Counted from the first letter of the stretch, positions 54,134-61,997 are shown. The stretch is 64,000 nt of DNA from Corynebacterium sp. HMSC29G08 (GCF_001806875.1 NZ_KV786209.1:89360-153359), one strand, 5' to 3'. The notes: generated by a model from the letters alone, not told the origin. Made by a program: numbers and translations.

Positions 54134-54922
54134 GTGAGCTTTTTCGAGGACATTGCTGCAGCTTTAGACCGCGAGGGCATTGAGTCGCGCGTGCACGATG
54201 AAACCATGTTTGTGCCAATTACGGCCGATGTGGAGATTCAGTTTGTTGAGATTGATCCGCACCTGCCGGCGGCAAATGTGTATATCGCGGCGGCTGATGT
54301 GGATGAAGACGATGATGAGTTTGAAGCCATCCTGGTCTCTGTGGTGTTTTCGGTTGAAGATGCGGTGGACACCGTAGCTACGCATATGGCAACGGACCAG
54401 GTGGTTACGGTGCTTGCGGACCTGCTTGAGGGCACCGATGAGCGCATTGGGGATCTGGAGTTTTTCCAGGACGGGGTGAACCCGGATCTGGTGCGTGCTG
54501 AGGTTGGTGACAGTGCTGAGTTGCACGTACTCCTGCAGGTTGTAGATGGCACGCCAAGCGCCGAGGTGCAGTTCGTGGTCCTGTCTGATGACCATGATGA
54601 TTTGGTGGATGACGCCATTGGTGAGCTGTGGGAGTCCGACGGAGACGCCGAGCTGACCGAGGAGGATCGCCTGCGCCTGTTTGAAGTCATCCAGCACGAA
54701 AGTGTTGAGGATGCTGAGGTGTTGGACCTTGGCCAGTTCACGGACTTTGATCGTCTGTTTGATGTGCTCTCGCTCGCCGCTGATCAGGCAGAGGACTGGG
54801 AGACACAGCTTCTGCCGGTGGACGAGGACGAGGAGCCCGATGTATACGACATCTTCGGCCACGACCACCCAGATGAGGATGAGGACGACCTCGACGATGA
54901 AGACGAGTTCGACGAGGACTAG
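54134..54922 (+). CDS. Highly acidic hypothetical protein
   Basis: A 262-residue cytoplasmic protein with a strongly acidic C-terminus (HDHPDEDEDDLDDEDEFDED). The first 130 residues (SFFEDIAAALDREGIESRVHDETMFVPITADVEIQFVEIDPHLPAANVYIAA) have the alternating strand pattern of YbjN-like proteins, and a second similar copy may follow, but I am not sure. The GTG at 54134 has AAAGG upstream. Function unknown. Confidence 0.72.
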   Translation: MSFFEDIAAALDREGIESRVHDETMFVPITADVEIQFVEIDPHLPAANVYIAAADVDEDDDEFEAILVSVVFSVEDAVDTVATHMATDQVVTVLADLLEGTDERIGDLEFFQDGVNPDLVRAEVGDSAELHVLLQVVDGTPSAEVQFVVLSDDHDDLVDDAIGELWESDGDAELTEEDRLRLFEVIQHESVEDAEVLDLGQFTDFDRLFDVLSLAADQAEDWETQLLPVDEDEEPDVYDIFGHDHPDEDEDDLDDEDEFDED

Positions 54923-54928
54923 TCGCCC

Positions 54929-55414
54929 TTAGGCTGCGGTGAGTCCCGCAAACATTGACGAGGGAGACTCGATTGGGTTGAACTGCCCGTCGACCAGCCA
55001 GACATAGCTGATGCTGCGCCCGTTAGTCAGCTCATGGATTGCGGCGGCACTTTCGGGAGCCACCATGGTGCGCACCCACGCTTCGGCCAACCGGGAATCA
55101 ACGGGCACCCCAGCGATGTCGGAGACCCGGACCTCGATCAGGTAAGCGGGCACCTGTGTTTGCCCGTAGCCGCGGATCCTGGCGCGTGCTCTTGGTCCCA
55201 CCCGCCGCCGTGTGATGGCTGCAGTGAGTTGTGCTCCTCCAGCAAATCGCGGCAGTGTTTTCACCGGTGGGCGCCACGCCGCGGTGAGCCGCGACAGTGA
55301 GCGTGGGTGGTGCACGATTGCCTGCAGCGCCTCAACGGCGGCGGGGAAGCGGGTTTGGATCTCGGTGGACAGGTCAGTGGAAATTGCGTTGGTATTGAAT
55401 GTGGTATTGAACAT
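54929..55414 (-). CDS. Hypothetical protein with basic central region
   Basis: A 161-residue protein I do not recognise. It has a basic stretch (AAITRRRVGPRARARIRGYGQTQ) and the C-terminal SISYVWLVDGQFNPIESPSSMFAGL. A family of small actinobacterial proteins of unknown function (Rv3235-like) has a similar R-x-R core, but the match is not firm. The ATG at 55414 has TAGTGT 7 nt upstream. It is convergent with the acidic-protein gene. Confidence 0.7.
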   Translation of the reverse strand: MFNTTFNTNAISTDLSTEIQTRFPAAVEALQAIVHHPRSLSRLTAAWRPPVKTLPRFAGGAQLTAAITRRRVGPRARARIRGYGQTQVPAYLIEVRVSDIAGVPVDSRLAEAWVRTMVAPESAAAIHELTNGRSISYVWLVDGQFNPIESPSSMFAGLTAA

Positions 55415-55421
55415 GGCTCAC

Positions 55422-55427
55422 ACACTA
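55422..55427 (-). promoter_or_regulatory. -10 box of the gene at 55414 (TAGTGT, leaderless)
   Basis: On the minus strand TAGTGT is followed by 7 nt and the ATG at 55414. Confidence 0.45.
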
Positions 55428-55507
55428 GAACCTGCTCCCAACACTCCATCCGCAAAATAGAATGCCTGTTCGAATTTGCCGCTTTGAGGTGGAAGAACAT
55501 TTCGGGC

Positions 55508-55513
55508 TAGGCT
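55508..55513 (+). promoter_or_regulatory. -10 box of the MFS gene (TAGGCT)
   Basis: TAGGCT is followed by 10 nt and the ATG at 55524, so any leader is only a few bases long. Confidence 0.4.
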
Positions 55514-55523
55514 TGTCGCTGAC

Positions 55524-56732
55524 ATGACACAAGTAATCCCTCACCCGGCGCAACCCACACCTAAGATCCCGCGAACAATCTGGGTGTTGGTTGCTGCCGC
55601 GTTCATTATTGCTTTGGGCTATGGCTTCATTGCCCCGGTGCTGCCGCAGTTTGCAGCAAGCTTCGGCGTCTCCATGGCCGCAGCGGGTGCCGTGATTTCG
55701 GTGTTCGCTCTTGCGCGCCTTCTCGGCGCTCCTGGCGCTGGTGTGCTGGTGGACAAGCTTGGCTCGCGCCCGGTGTATCTCACGGGGCTGAGTATCGTGG
55801 CGGGCGCGACATTTTTCGTTGCCTTCGCGCAGGCGTACTGGCAGATCATGGCGCTGCGCTTTATCGCTGGTTTTGGTTCGACCATGTTTACGCTGTCGGC
55901 GCAGGCGCTGATTGTTCGCGTGACGCATCCGCAGATCCGCGGGCGTGCCAATGCCTTGTATGCCACCGCGTTTTTGTTGGGCAATATTTTCGGACCCATC
56001 ATTGGCGCGGCCTTGTCGTTTTTGGGCTTCCGTGTCCCGTTTGCTGTCTATGGCGTCGGTGTGGGTTTGGCGGCACTGTTGGTGTGGGTGCTTACAAATA
56101 GGCCGAATACGAACGCTGTGCTGCCGAAGCCGAAGCCAGCGATGCGTCTTGGTACGGCGTGGGCCACCCCGACGTACCGTGCGCTTCTAGTCAGTGGTTT
56201 TAGCAACGGGTTTGTCAACTTCGGCGCGCGTGTGGCGGTGCTGCCACTGTTCGCCGCTTCGGTGTTCAAAAACGGCGCGGCAGCCTCTGGGCTTGCGCTT
56301 ACCGCGTTTGCGTTTGGCACGGCGGTGACCTTGCAGTTCTCCGGGCGGCTTGCAGACGTGGTGGGAAGACGCCCCATGATCATCGCCGGGATGGTCACAG
56401 CTGGTGTGTTTACTGCGGCGCTTGGCTTTGCAACAAGTTTTTGGCCGTTGATGATTCTTTCTGTATTCGCAGGTGTGGGCAGTGGGTTGATGAGCCCAGC
56501 GATCCAGGCTTCGTTGGCTGATGTGATTGGTAATGATCGCTCTGGTGGCAAGGTGCTTTCCACGTTCCAGATGGCGCAGGATGCTGGTCAGATTCTTGCG
56601 CCGGTGTTGTTGGGTGCTGTCGCCCAGGTATTCGGATTCAGCGCTGCGTTTGGTGTGTGTGGAGCACTCTTTGGCGCCACGCTGATTGTGTATCTGGTGC
56701 TGGGGAAGGAGACGAAGCCGTGCAGCGCGTAA
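55524..56732 (+). CDS. MFS transporter (DHA1-like, 12 helices)
   Basis: A 402-residue major facilitator. Twelve hydrophobic segments are evident. Motif A appears as GAPGAGVLVDKLGSRPVYLTG and, in the second half, as SGRLADVVGRRPMIIAG. It resembles the drug/metabolite proton antiporter branch. The nucleoside hydrolase gene starts 13 bp before its stop, so the two are translationally coupled. That points to import or export of a nucleoside or base, rather than drug efflux. Confidence 0.85.
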   Translation: MTQVIPHPAQPTPKIPRTIWVLVAAAFIIALGYGFIAPVLPQFAASFGVSMAAAGAVISVFALARLLGAPGAGVLVDKLGSRPVYLTGLSIVAGATFFVAFAQAYWQIMALRFIAGFGSTMFTLSAQALIVRVTHPQIRGRANALYATAFLLGNIFGPIIGAALSFLGFRVPFAVYGVGVGLAALLVWVLTNRPNTNAVLPKPKPAMRLGTAWATPTYRALLVSGFSNGFVNFGARVAVLPLFAASVFKNGAAASGLALTAFAFGTAVTLQFSGRLADVVGRRPMIIAGMVTAGVFTAALGFATSFWPLMILSVFAGVGSGLMSPAIQASLADVIGNDRSGGKVLSTFQMAQDAGQILAPVLLGAVAQVFGFSAAFGVCGALFGATLIVYLVLGKETKPCSA

Positions 56733-57718
56733 TTTTAGATTGTGACCCGGGCATTGATGACACGTTCGCACTCATCTACCTGGCCGCAGCAAACCATGCA
56801 GGGCAAGTGGAGCTTGATTGCGTAACGACGTCCGCGGGAAACACCACAGCGGCCCAATGCGCCCAAAACGCCGCATTTGTCCTAGCGCAGTGTGGTTTGC
56901 GCACCATTCCGATTGCCGCTGGATGTAAGGTGCCGCTGCAGTGGCCGCTGACCACCACGCCGGAAACCCACGGTGAGACTGGTCTTGGCTATGTCGAAGC
57001 GCCGAAGCGTCATGTTGAGGATGACTGGCAGGAGCTGTGGATCGATGCCATTGAGCGTGGCACGGATGACCTGCACTTAATTGTGACAGGCCCGATGACC
57101 AACCTGGCAGTGTTCGCCCACCAGTACCCGGCGCACTTTTCGCGCCTGAAGCACATCACGGTGATGGGCGGGGCAGTAAACTACCCGGGCAACACCACAC
57201 CGAATGCGGAGTGGAACTTTTGGGTGGACCCGCACGCGGCCAATGAGGCGTTTCGCGTTGCCCACACTCCGATCACGCTGTGCCCGCTCAACGTCACCGA
57301 GCAGATGTGGCTGACCCCAGAGCGTCTCGAAAATATCGTTGAGTTACTCGGTGCGCAACCTATCGCGCAGCACCTGAAAGAGATCGTGCGGTTCTACTTT
57401 GAGTTCCACCAGGACGTGGGGGAGGGCTACGGCGCTCAGATCCATGACCTGCTCACCGTGCTGGTTGCTTTGGAGCGCGTCCCTGCCACCACCGAACCCG
57501 CTTACCTGCAAGTAGAGGCTGATTCGCAGCTCATGCGCGGGGCAGTATCCGCGGACCTGAAGGGCATATTCGATCACGCGCCCAACGCAGCTCTACTCAC
57601 TAGCAGTGACATCGGCAAAGCGTGGGCAGAATTCGAGCGATCCTGCCATGTGCACACCCGGTTTGCAGTAGGTGATCCCACACTCGCTGCGGGCTATCAC
57701 CGCAAGGCCGAAGATTAG
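56720..57718 (+). CDS. Inosine-uridine preferring nucleoside hydrolase (IunH family)
   Basis: A 332-residue member of the calcium-dependent nucleoside hydrolase family, which splits N-glycosidic bonds of ribonucleosides. The defining N-terminal DCDPGIDDTFAL motif, the ITVMGGAVNYPGNTTPNAEWNFWVDPHAA loop and LTVLVALERVP are present. The start is GTG at 56720 inside the MFS gene end. It lies between an MFS and an ECF transporter, which suggests that imported nucleosides, possibly modified ones, are hydrolysed. Confidence 0.92.
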   Translation: MQRVILDCDPGIDDTFALIYLAAANHAGQVELDCVTTSAGNTTAAQCAQNAAFVLAQCGLRTIPIAAGCKVPLQWPLTTTPETHGETGLGYVEAPKRHVEDDWQELWIDAIERGTDDLHLIVTGPMTNLAVFAHQYPAHFSRLKHITVMGGAVNYPGNTTPNAEWNFWVDPHAANEAFRVAHTPITLCPLNVTEQMWLTPERLENIVELLGAQPIAQHLKEIVRFYFEFHQDVGEGYGAQIHDLLTVLVALERVPATTEPAYLQVEADSQLMRGAVSADLKGIFDHAPNAALLTSSDIGKAWAEFERSCHVHTRFAVGDPTLAAGYHRKAED

Positions 57719-57749
57719 CCCACGCATGAACTCAAGTAAAAAGCTGCTA

Positions 57750-57805
57750 AACTTCCCCAGCGATTCCACTGCGGCCGAGGTGACATAGGCATAGCAGGGG
57801 AGGTT
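57750..57805 (+). ncRNA. Possible structured 5' leader of the ECF transporter operon
   Basis: AACTTCCCC (57750-57758) pairs with GGGGAGGTT (57797-57805), giving nine pairs with one G-T. The closed 38-nt region includes a smaller CACT/GGTG hairpin (57767-57782). A CTCG/CGAG hairpin follows at 57813-57826. The gap from 57719 to 57865 holds no gene. The fold was paired by eye. It does not match the TPP, purine, preQ1, cobalamin or ZTP consensus as I know them, so a regulatory role is a hypothesis. Confidence 0.35.
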
Positions 57806-57865
57806 CCTGTTTCTCGTTTTGTCGAGCGCTCTTATGCTCTCGCAACATCTTTGGAAGGCCCATCA

Positions 57866-58660
57866 ATGTCACAAACTGCCACCTGGACGCCAGCGCGACG
57901 CGCGCTTGTGATCGCCGGCGCTGTCATCATCGCAGCAACCTGGCTCTACCTCGTTCTACTGCGCCCCACCGACTGGGACACCGTCACCGGCTCCACCCAG
58001 GGTGTCATCACGCTTCTTGGCTACGGCGTGGGTACGATCCTTCTGCTTATTGCTACCGTCCCGGTGTTGCCGGCACGCACGCTGGGCCTTATCCCAATCG
58101 CCATGATCATCAACTCCGTGGTGGGGGAGATCGTAGGTTCGATCGGCCTGCCGCTGTACCTAGACACCATCGGCACTGTGCTGGTCGCCGCTTTGGCGGG
58201 CCCGGTTGCGGGTATGACCACGGGTGCGCTGAATAACGTGGTGTGGGGCCTGCTCAACCCGGCAGCCCTACCGTTTGCAGCCGGTGCTGCGCTGATCGGT
58301 TACCTTTCCGGCGTGTTCATTCACAACCTCCACGCGTTCAAGAACATCGGCCTTGTTGTGGTCTACGGTCTGGTACTCGGCGTGATCGGCGGCATGGTTG
58401 CCGCGCCAGTTGCAGCATTTGTCTACGGCGGCACCGCCGGCGTTGGCACAGGCGCGATGGTCAGCCTCTTCCGCGAGATGGGTGCCTCCCTGATCGCCTC
58501 TGTGACCACCCAGGCGTTTATCTCTGACCCGGTGGATAAGGTCCTAGTCATGCTGATTGCCTTCTTCACCGTCAAGGCACTGCCAAAGCGCACGGTAAGC
58601 GCGTTCGCGCCGGGAGTGGCAAAGCAGACTGAGCAGACCCAGCCAACCCCGCAGGTCTAA
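57866..58660 (+). CDS. ECF transporter S component (substrate-binding membrane subunit)
   Basis: A 264-residue membrane protein with about six or seven helices, the size and pattern of an ECF S component with an extra N-terminal helix (RRALVIAGAVIIAATWLYLVLL). The segment SIGLPLYLDTIGTVLVAALAGPVAGMTTGALNNVVWG is typical of the group. GGAAGG lies 7 nt before the ATG. It is followed by the T and A components. The substrate is not stated by sequence; the nucleoside hydrolase upstream points to a nucleoside or base. Confidence 0.85.
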   Translation: MSQTATWTPARRALVIAGAVIIAATWLYLVLLRPTDWDTVTGSTQGVITLLGYGVGTILLLIATVPVLPARTLGLIPIAMIINSVVGEIVGSIGLPLYLDTIGTVLVAALAGPVAGMTTGALNNVVWGLLNPAALPFAAGAALIGYLSGVFIHNLHAFKNIGLVVVYGLVLGVIGGMVAAPVAAFVYGGTAGVGTGAMVSLFREMGASLIASVTTQAFISDPVDKVLVMLIAFFTVKALPKRTVSAFAPGVAKQTEQTQPTPQV

Positions 58661-58664
58661 CGCC

Positions 58665-59345
58665 ATGCTGAACCCCTTGACCGCGCTTTCCTTAGGCGCT
58701 TCCGGATGGATTTTGGTCATGGGGTTGAACCTTCCCATCGTCTCTGCGGCGGTGCTTACTCTGGCGTTGATCCTAGGCACGCTGAAGACACGAAATTTCG
58801 CGCTGATCGCCGCCGTCGCAGCTTTGGCTGTGCCGGTGGCGTTATCGATGGTGCTGATTCACGCGCCTTACGGCCAGGAACGAATCGCCCCGCTAATTAC
58901 AAAAGACGGCCTTGCCGTCGCAGGCGTGCTTGCGTTGCGCTTCTCCGCGCTCATGGCCTGCATCCTGTCCGCCGGCGTGTTCATCCGCGTGCCCGACCTG
59001 GCCAAAGTGCTGCAGGTCCGCCGCGGCGGCAACCGCCTGTCTTACATCGCGGGCGCCACACTCCAACTCATTCCGCAGGCGAGCGCGCGGGTGCGTGCGG
59101 TGCGTGACGCGAACCGTCTTCAAGCAAGGCCCATCACCATCAAGACTGTGGTGCCGCATGTGATCATGCCGGTGCTTTCAGAGCTGCTCACACTCAGTGC
59201 CCACCGCGGCCGCGCCCTTGAAACCGCAGGCTACGGCATTGCAGGTCCCCGCACGGTCTTAAGGCCGGTGCATGATTCCACGCTGCAGCGCATCATCCGC
59301 ATCGCAGCCCCCGTGGTGTGTTTGGGGGTGGCGATTTGGATCTAA
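58665..59345 (+). CDS. ECF transporter T component
   Basis: A 226-residue EcfT-like protein with several membrane segments and the coupling-helix region SARVRAVRDANRLQARPI, followed by ELLTLSAHRGRALETAGYGIAGPRTVLRP, where the Arg-containing motifs that contact the ATPases are expected. It links the S component to the ATPase chain. It begins 4 bp after the S gene and ends inside the ATPase gene. Confidence 0.85.
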   Translation: MLNPLTALSLGASGWILVMGLNLPIVSAAVLTLALILGTLKTRNFALIAAVAALAVPVALSMVLIHAPYGQERIAPLITKDGLAVAGVLALRFSALMACILSAGVFIRVPDLAKVLQVRRGGNRLSYIAGATLQLIPQASARVRAVRDANRLQARPITIKTVVPHVIMPVLSELLTLSAHRGRALETAGYGIAGPRTVLRPVHDSTLQRIIRIAAPVVCLGVAIWI

Positions 59346-60505
59346 CCGCACTTGAACACGCCCTTTCCACGCAGAAGCAGGTGGTTGTTACCGGCGCGTC
59401 CGGCTCGGGCTTAAGCACCCTTGCCAACCAGATTCATGACACCTGGCCTAACGCCGCCGTTGTTGGCCAGGACCCGATCGCTCACCTGACGTTTCTGCGC
59501 GACACCGTTGCCGAAGAGGTAGCCATTGGCCTGGAGCAGCGCGGCGTCCAGCGCGAGGAAATGACCCGCCGTGTCAACGACATGCTCGCGCGTGCGGACC
59601 TCACCGACCTTGCAAGCCGCAACCCCGCGAAGCTTTCCGGTGGGCAGACGCGCCGCCTGGCCATTGCGTGTGTTGCCATCATTGAGCCCGAGATCCTGGT
59701 GCTTGATGATCCGTTCGCGGGCCTTGACCCGGATTCCGCCGCGCGCATCCAGTCGCTGTTGGACAGTCTGTCCTCGCGCGTCGTCGTGCTCACCTCCCGT
59801 GGGCAAGGGCATTTTTTGCTTATCGACGCCACGTTAAAACCCCCAACGACCCCCACCCCCATAACGCTCCCAGAGCCAGTGGCGCCTGCTGGTTTGCCGG
59901 CGCTGGAACTGGGCGAGGTGGCCGCGACCCGTGGTCAGCGTCCCCGCAAGTGGTGGCAGTTTCGTGCAGACACCACGCCAGTGTTCACCGCGGGCCCTGT
60001 GGAACTCGCGCCGCGTCCTGGGGAGGTTGTGTGGCTGCGCGGCGCAAATGGTGCCGGCAAGACCACGCTGCTGCGCGCACTCGCCGGTCTTGATGACAAC
60101 CCCGGCATTGCCAACACCCATGGCGTAACCGTGTCATTGGCGCTACAGCGTGCAGCTGACCAGATCGCCGAGGTCACCACTGGGGGCTTTATCAACAGTT
60201 CTGAAGCACTCGCCCGGCTCGCCGATCTGGGTGTGCCCCTGGATCCGGAGGAGCATCCGCTGGACCTGCCGGCAGCGCACCTGCGACTGGCGCAGCTCTC
60301 TCAGGTCTTCAGCCAGGATCGGCAATTGGTCTTGCTTGATGAGCCCGACGTGGGCTTAGACAACACCTGCCGCAGCGTCGCCCACACACTTATCGCCGAG
60401 GCCCTGACCAACGGCCAAGCCGTAATCATGACCTGCCACGACGAAACATTTGCCGCCGAAGTGGGGGAGTACGCCACACTCCAGGAGCTGTGGCTCCGCG
60501 CCTAG
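59336..60505 (+). CDS. ECF transporter fused ATPase (two ABC domains, one degenerate site)
   Basis: A 389-residue chain with two ATPase domains. Domain 1 has Walker A GASGSGLST, where Leu26 replaces the essential Lys, an intact LSGGQ (LSGGQTRRL) and a Walker B ending LDDP. Domain 2 has an intact GANGAGKTT and Walker B LVLLDEP, but its signature reads LPAAH. Pairing across domains leaves one intact site and one degenerate site. Start may be TTG at 59336 (after GGGGGTGG, overlapping the T stop) or GTG at 59318. A copy of the dispersed motif lies near the end of domain 1 (encoding FLLIDAT). Confidence 0.85.
   Translation: MDLTALEHALSTQKQVVVTGASGSGLSTLANQIHDTWPNAAVVGQDPIAHLTFLRDTVAEEVAIGLEQRGVQREEMTRRVNDMLARADLTDLASRNPAKLSGGQTRRLAIACVAIIEPEILVLDDPFAGLDPDSAARIQSLLDSLSSRVVVLTSRGQGHFLLIDATLKPPTTPTPITLPEPVAPAGLPALELGEVAATRGQRPRKWWQFRADTTPVFTAGPVELAPRPGEVVWLRGANGAGKTTLLRALAGLDDNPGIANTHGVTVSLALQRAADQIAEVTTGGFINSSEALARLADLGVPLDPEEHPLDLPAAHLRLAQLSQVFSQDRQLVLLDEPDVGLDNTCRSVAHTLIAEALTNGQAVIMTCHDETFAAEVGEYATLQELWLRA
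59805..59829 (+). repeat. Copy of the dispersed motif inside the ECF ATPase gene
   Basis: AAGGGCATTTTTTGCTTATC followed by GACGC holds the whole core, with an extra ATT in the T-run. It encodes GHFLLIDA at the join of domain 1 and a Pro/Thr-rich linker. Confidence 0.5.
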
Positions 60506-60515
60506 TCCTTCGCGC

Positions 60516-61646
60516 TTAGTCCCACCCGGTGTCTCGGGTGCCGCTGTTGAGCAGGTGATGAGCCATGTGCGGAATAACAAAGTTCAGGTATCCGCGCCGT
60601 GGGCTGTATAGCAGCTCGCGCTCTATAAGTAGCTGGCGCACGACGGTGAGGTCTTGAGGTCGTTTGCCTAGAAGCTCAGCGATTTGGCCGGTTGAAACTG
60701 GCGAGGAGTCCTCCTGAATTTCAGCCATGGCGGTGAGATAGTCGGTTTGCGAGCGTGGGACCCCGAGGAGCGCCGGTCCGTGTACTAGCTGGCCAAGGGT
60801 ATCTAGAACGGTTTCTGTCACTGCATCTACATCGAATGGCTCGATGATGCTGCGGTTGGCGGAGCGTACTTCCTCAACCAGGTGGAATCCTAGAAGCTGA
60901 ATAAGGAAGGGGTAGCCGCGAGTTAGAGCAGCAGCCTTGTCGAGAGTGTCGCTGTTGAGGGTGATATTTACTTCGCCTGCTGTGGACGTCAGGATCTCAA
61001 TAGTTTCTTGCGGGGTCATCGGGGCAAGGCTTACATGCTGAGCTCGCCGCAGAAAAGTAGTGCCCGGATGTTTGAGCAATGAGTTGATCCCATCGGGCAA
61101 TCCGGCTGCTGCAAAGGCGATGTGGCGGTTATCCCGACGCAAGTCTTGGATGGCCGATGAAAGTTCCCACAGTTCGTTAGGGTCGGCGCTTTGCACCTCA
61201 TCCAGCGTGATCAAAACACCGGAGCGATCGCCGACAACATCGCACAATTGGTTAAGGACAGAAATGAGGGATGGTACTGGTTGGGGAGTGTTCCGTTGCT
61301 CAGTTGAAATGGATCCAATTCCCGCGACACTGATTCCTGTGATGCGTCGGCCACCATTGTCTTGCTGGCTGACTTTTTGAATGGCTTCGGGAACGATTGT
61401 GTTCACGAGTGGACCGATCAAGTCGTAAGGGTGAGCGCGGATGACCATCCAACCGTGTTGTGCAGCAGCATCTTCCAACTCGTTCAGAGTAATGGTCTTG
61501 CCGATGCCCCTGGGCCCAGAGATCAAGAGGATGCGCCGCGGATCACCAACGCTGCCGTCTAAACTTCGGGAGAAGCGCGTGACCACGGACTCTCTTCCGA
61601 GCACCACTGACGGAGAGACACCGAATGTGGGAGTGAAGGGGTTCAT
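60516..61646 (-). CDS. AAA-type ATP-binding protein
   Basis: A 376-residue ATPase resembling Orc1/Cdc6-like and STAND-type AAA proteins. Walker A is GPRGIGKT at residues 44-51, and Walker B is LITLDEVQ. RGYPFLIQLLGFHLVEE lies in the lid region, and the C-terminus has winged-helix features (STGQIAELLGKRPQDLTVVRQLLIERELL). Standalone proteins of this kind occur in accessory regions with unknown role. The ATG at 61646 has CGGAG upstream. The promoter probably lies in the AT-rich repeat region. Convergent with the ECF ATPase gene. Confidence 0.8.
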   Translation of the reverse strand: MNPFTPTFGVSPSVVLGRESVVTRFSRSLDGSVGDPRRILLISGPRGIGKTITLNELEDAAAQHGWMVIRAHPYDLIGPLVNTIVPEAIQKVSQQDNGGRRITGISVAGIGSISTEQRNTPQPVPSLISVLNQLCDVVGDRSGVLITLDEVQSADPNELWELSSAIQDLRRDNRHIAFAAAGLPDGINSLLKHPGTTFLRRAQHVSLAPMTPQETIEILTSTAGEVNITLNSDTLDKAAALTRGYPFLIQLLGFHLVEEVRSANRSIIEPFDVDAVTETVLDTLGQLVHGPALLGVPRSQTDYLTAMAEIQEDSSPVSTGQIAELLGKRPQDLTVVRQLLIERELLYSPRRGYLNFVIPHMAHHLLNSGTRDTGWD

Positions 61647-61675
61647 GAAGCTCCGATCGTCTGCCTGCCGTGGAC

Positions 61676-61745
61676 TTTATACTCTATATAGAGAATATAT
61701 TTGTTATACACCGCCGGGAATTTATACTTTATATACAATGTATAC
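61676..61745. repeat. AT-rich direct repeats and palindromes upstream of the AAA gene
   Basis: TTTATACTCTATATA (61676-61690) and TTTATACTTTATATA (61721-61735) differ at one base and are 45 bp apart. The first overlaps a 12-bp palindrome CTCTATATAGAG (61682-61693); the second overlaps TATACAATGTATA (61732-61744). The stretch is far more AT-rich than its surroundings and begins 30 bp upstream of the AAA start codon. It could be an operator pair or promoter. Confidence 0.65.
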
Positions 61746-61892
61746 AACGGCGAGTTCCGGCAGGTCCTGACTTGGCTCAATGGCAGGTGATGAAAATCAC
61801 TCTTGACATTGTGGCCTGTGGGTATGGGGTTATGGTGGTGGAAAGTTCGGCACTAAGCGGGTAGTGGCGAGGGTAATCAGTAGTCTGATTTT

Positions 61893-61997
61893 GTGAGTCC
61901 GTACATCCGCACTGTCCAGACCGCCTCCAGGACAACCGCAGTCCAGGTGGTGTGGGCCGAGCATCACGGGTTGAAAAAGCTGCAGTGGGAGGGCTAA
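61893..61997 (+). pseudogene. IS1634-type transposase remnant (N-terminal fragment)
   Basis: A GTG-initiated frame of 34 codons reads VSPYIRTVQTASRTTAVQVV, closely like the start of IS1634/IS1549-type transposases (YVRTVKTASGATAVQ), then stops at TAA 61995. Nothing further of the transposase or its ends was found before the nuclease gene. The rest of the 61647-62049 stretch has no gene: it holds the AT-rich repeats and otherwise nothing I can identify. Confidence 0.55.

Noticed and set aside
57719..57865. Known riboswitch class (TPP, purine, preQ1, cobalamin, ZTP)
   Set aside because: None of the conserved sequence cores that I know for these classes is present. The leader is listed only as an unassigned structure.
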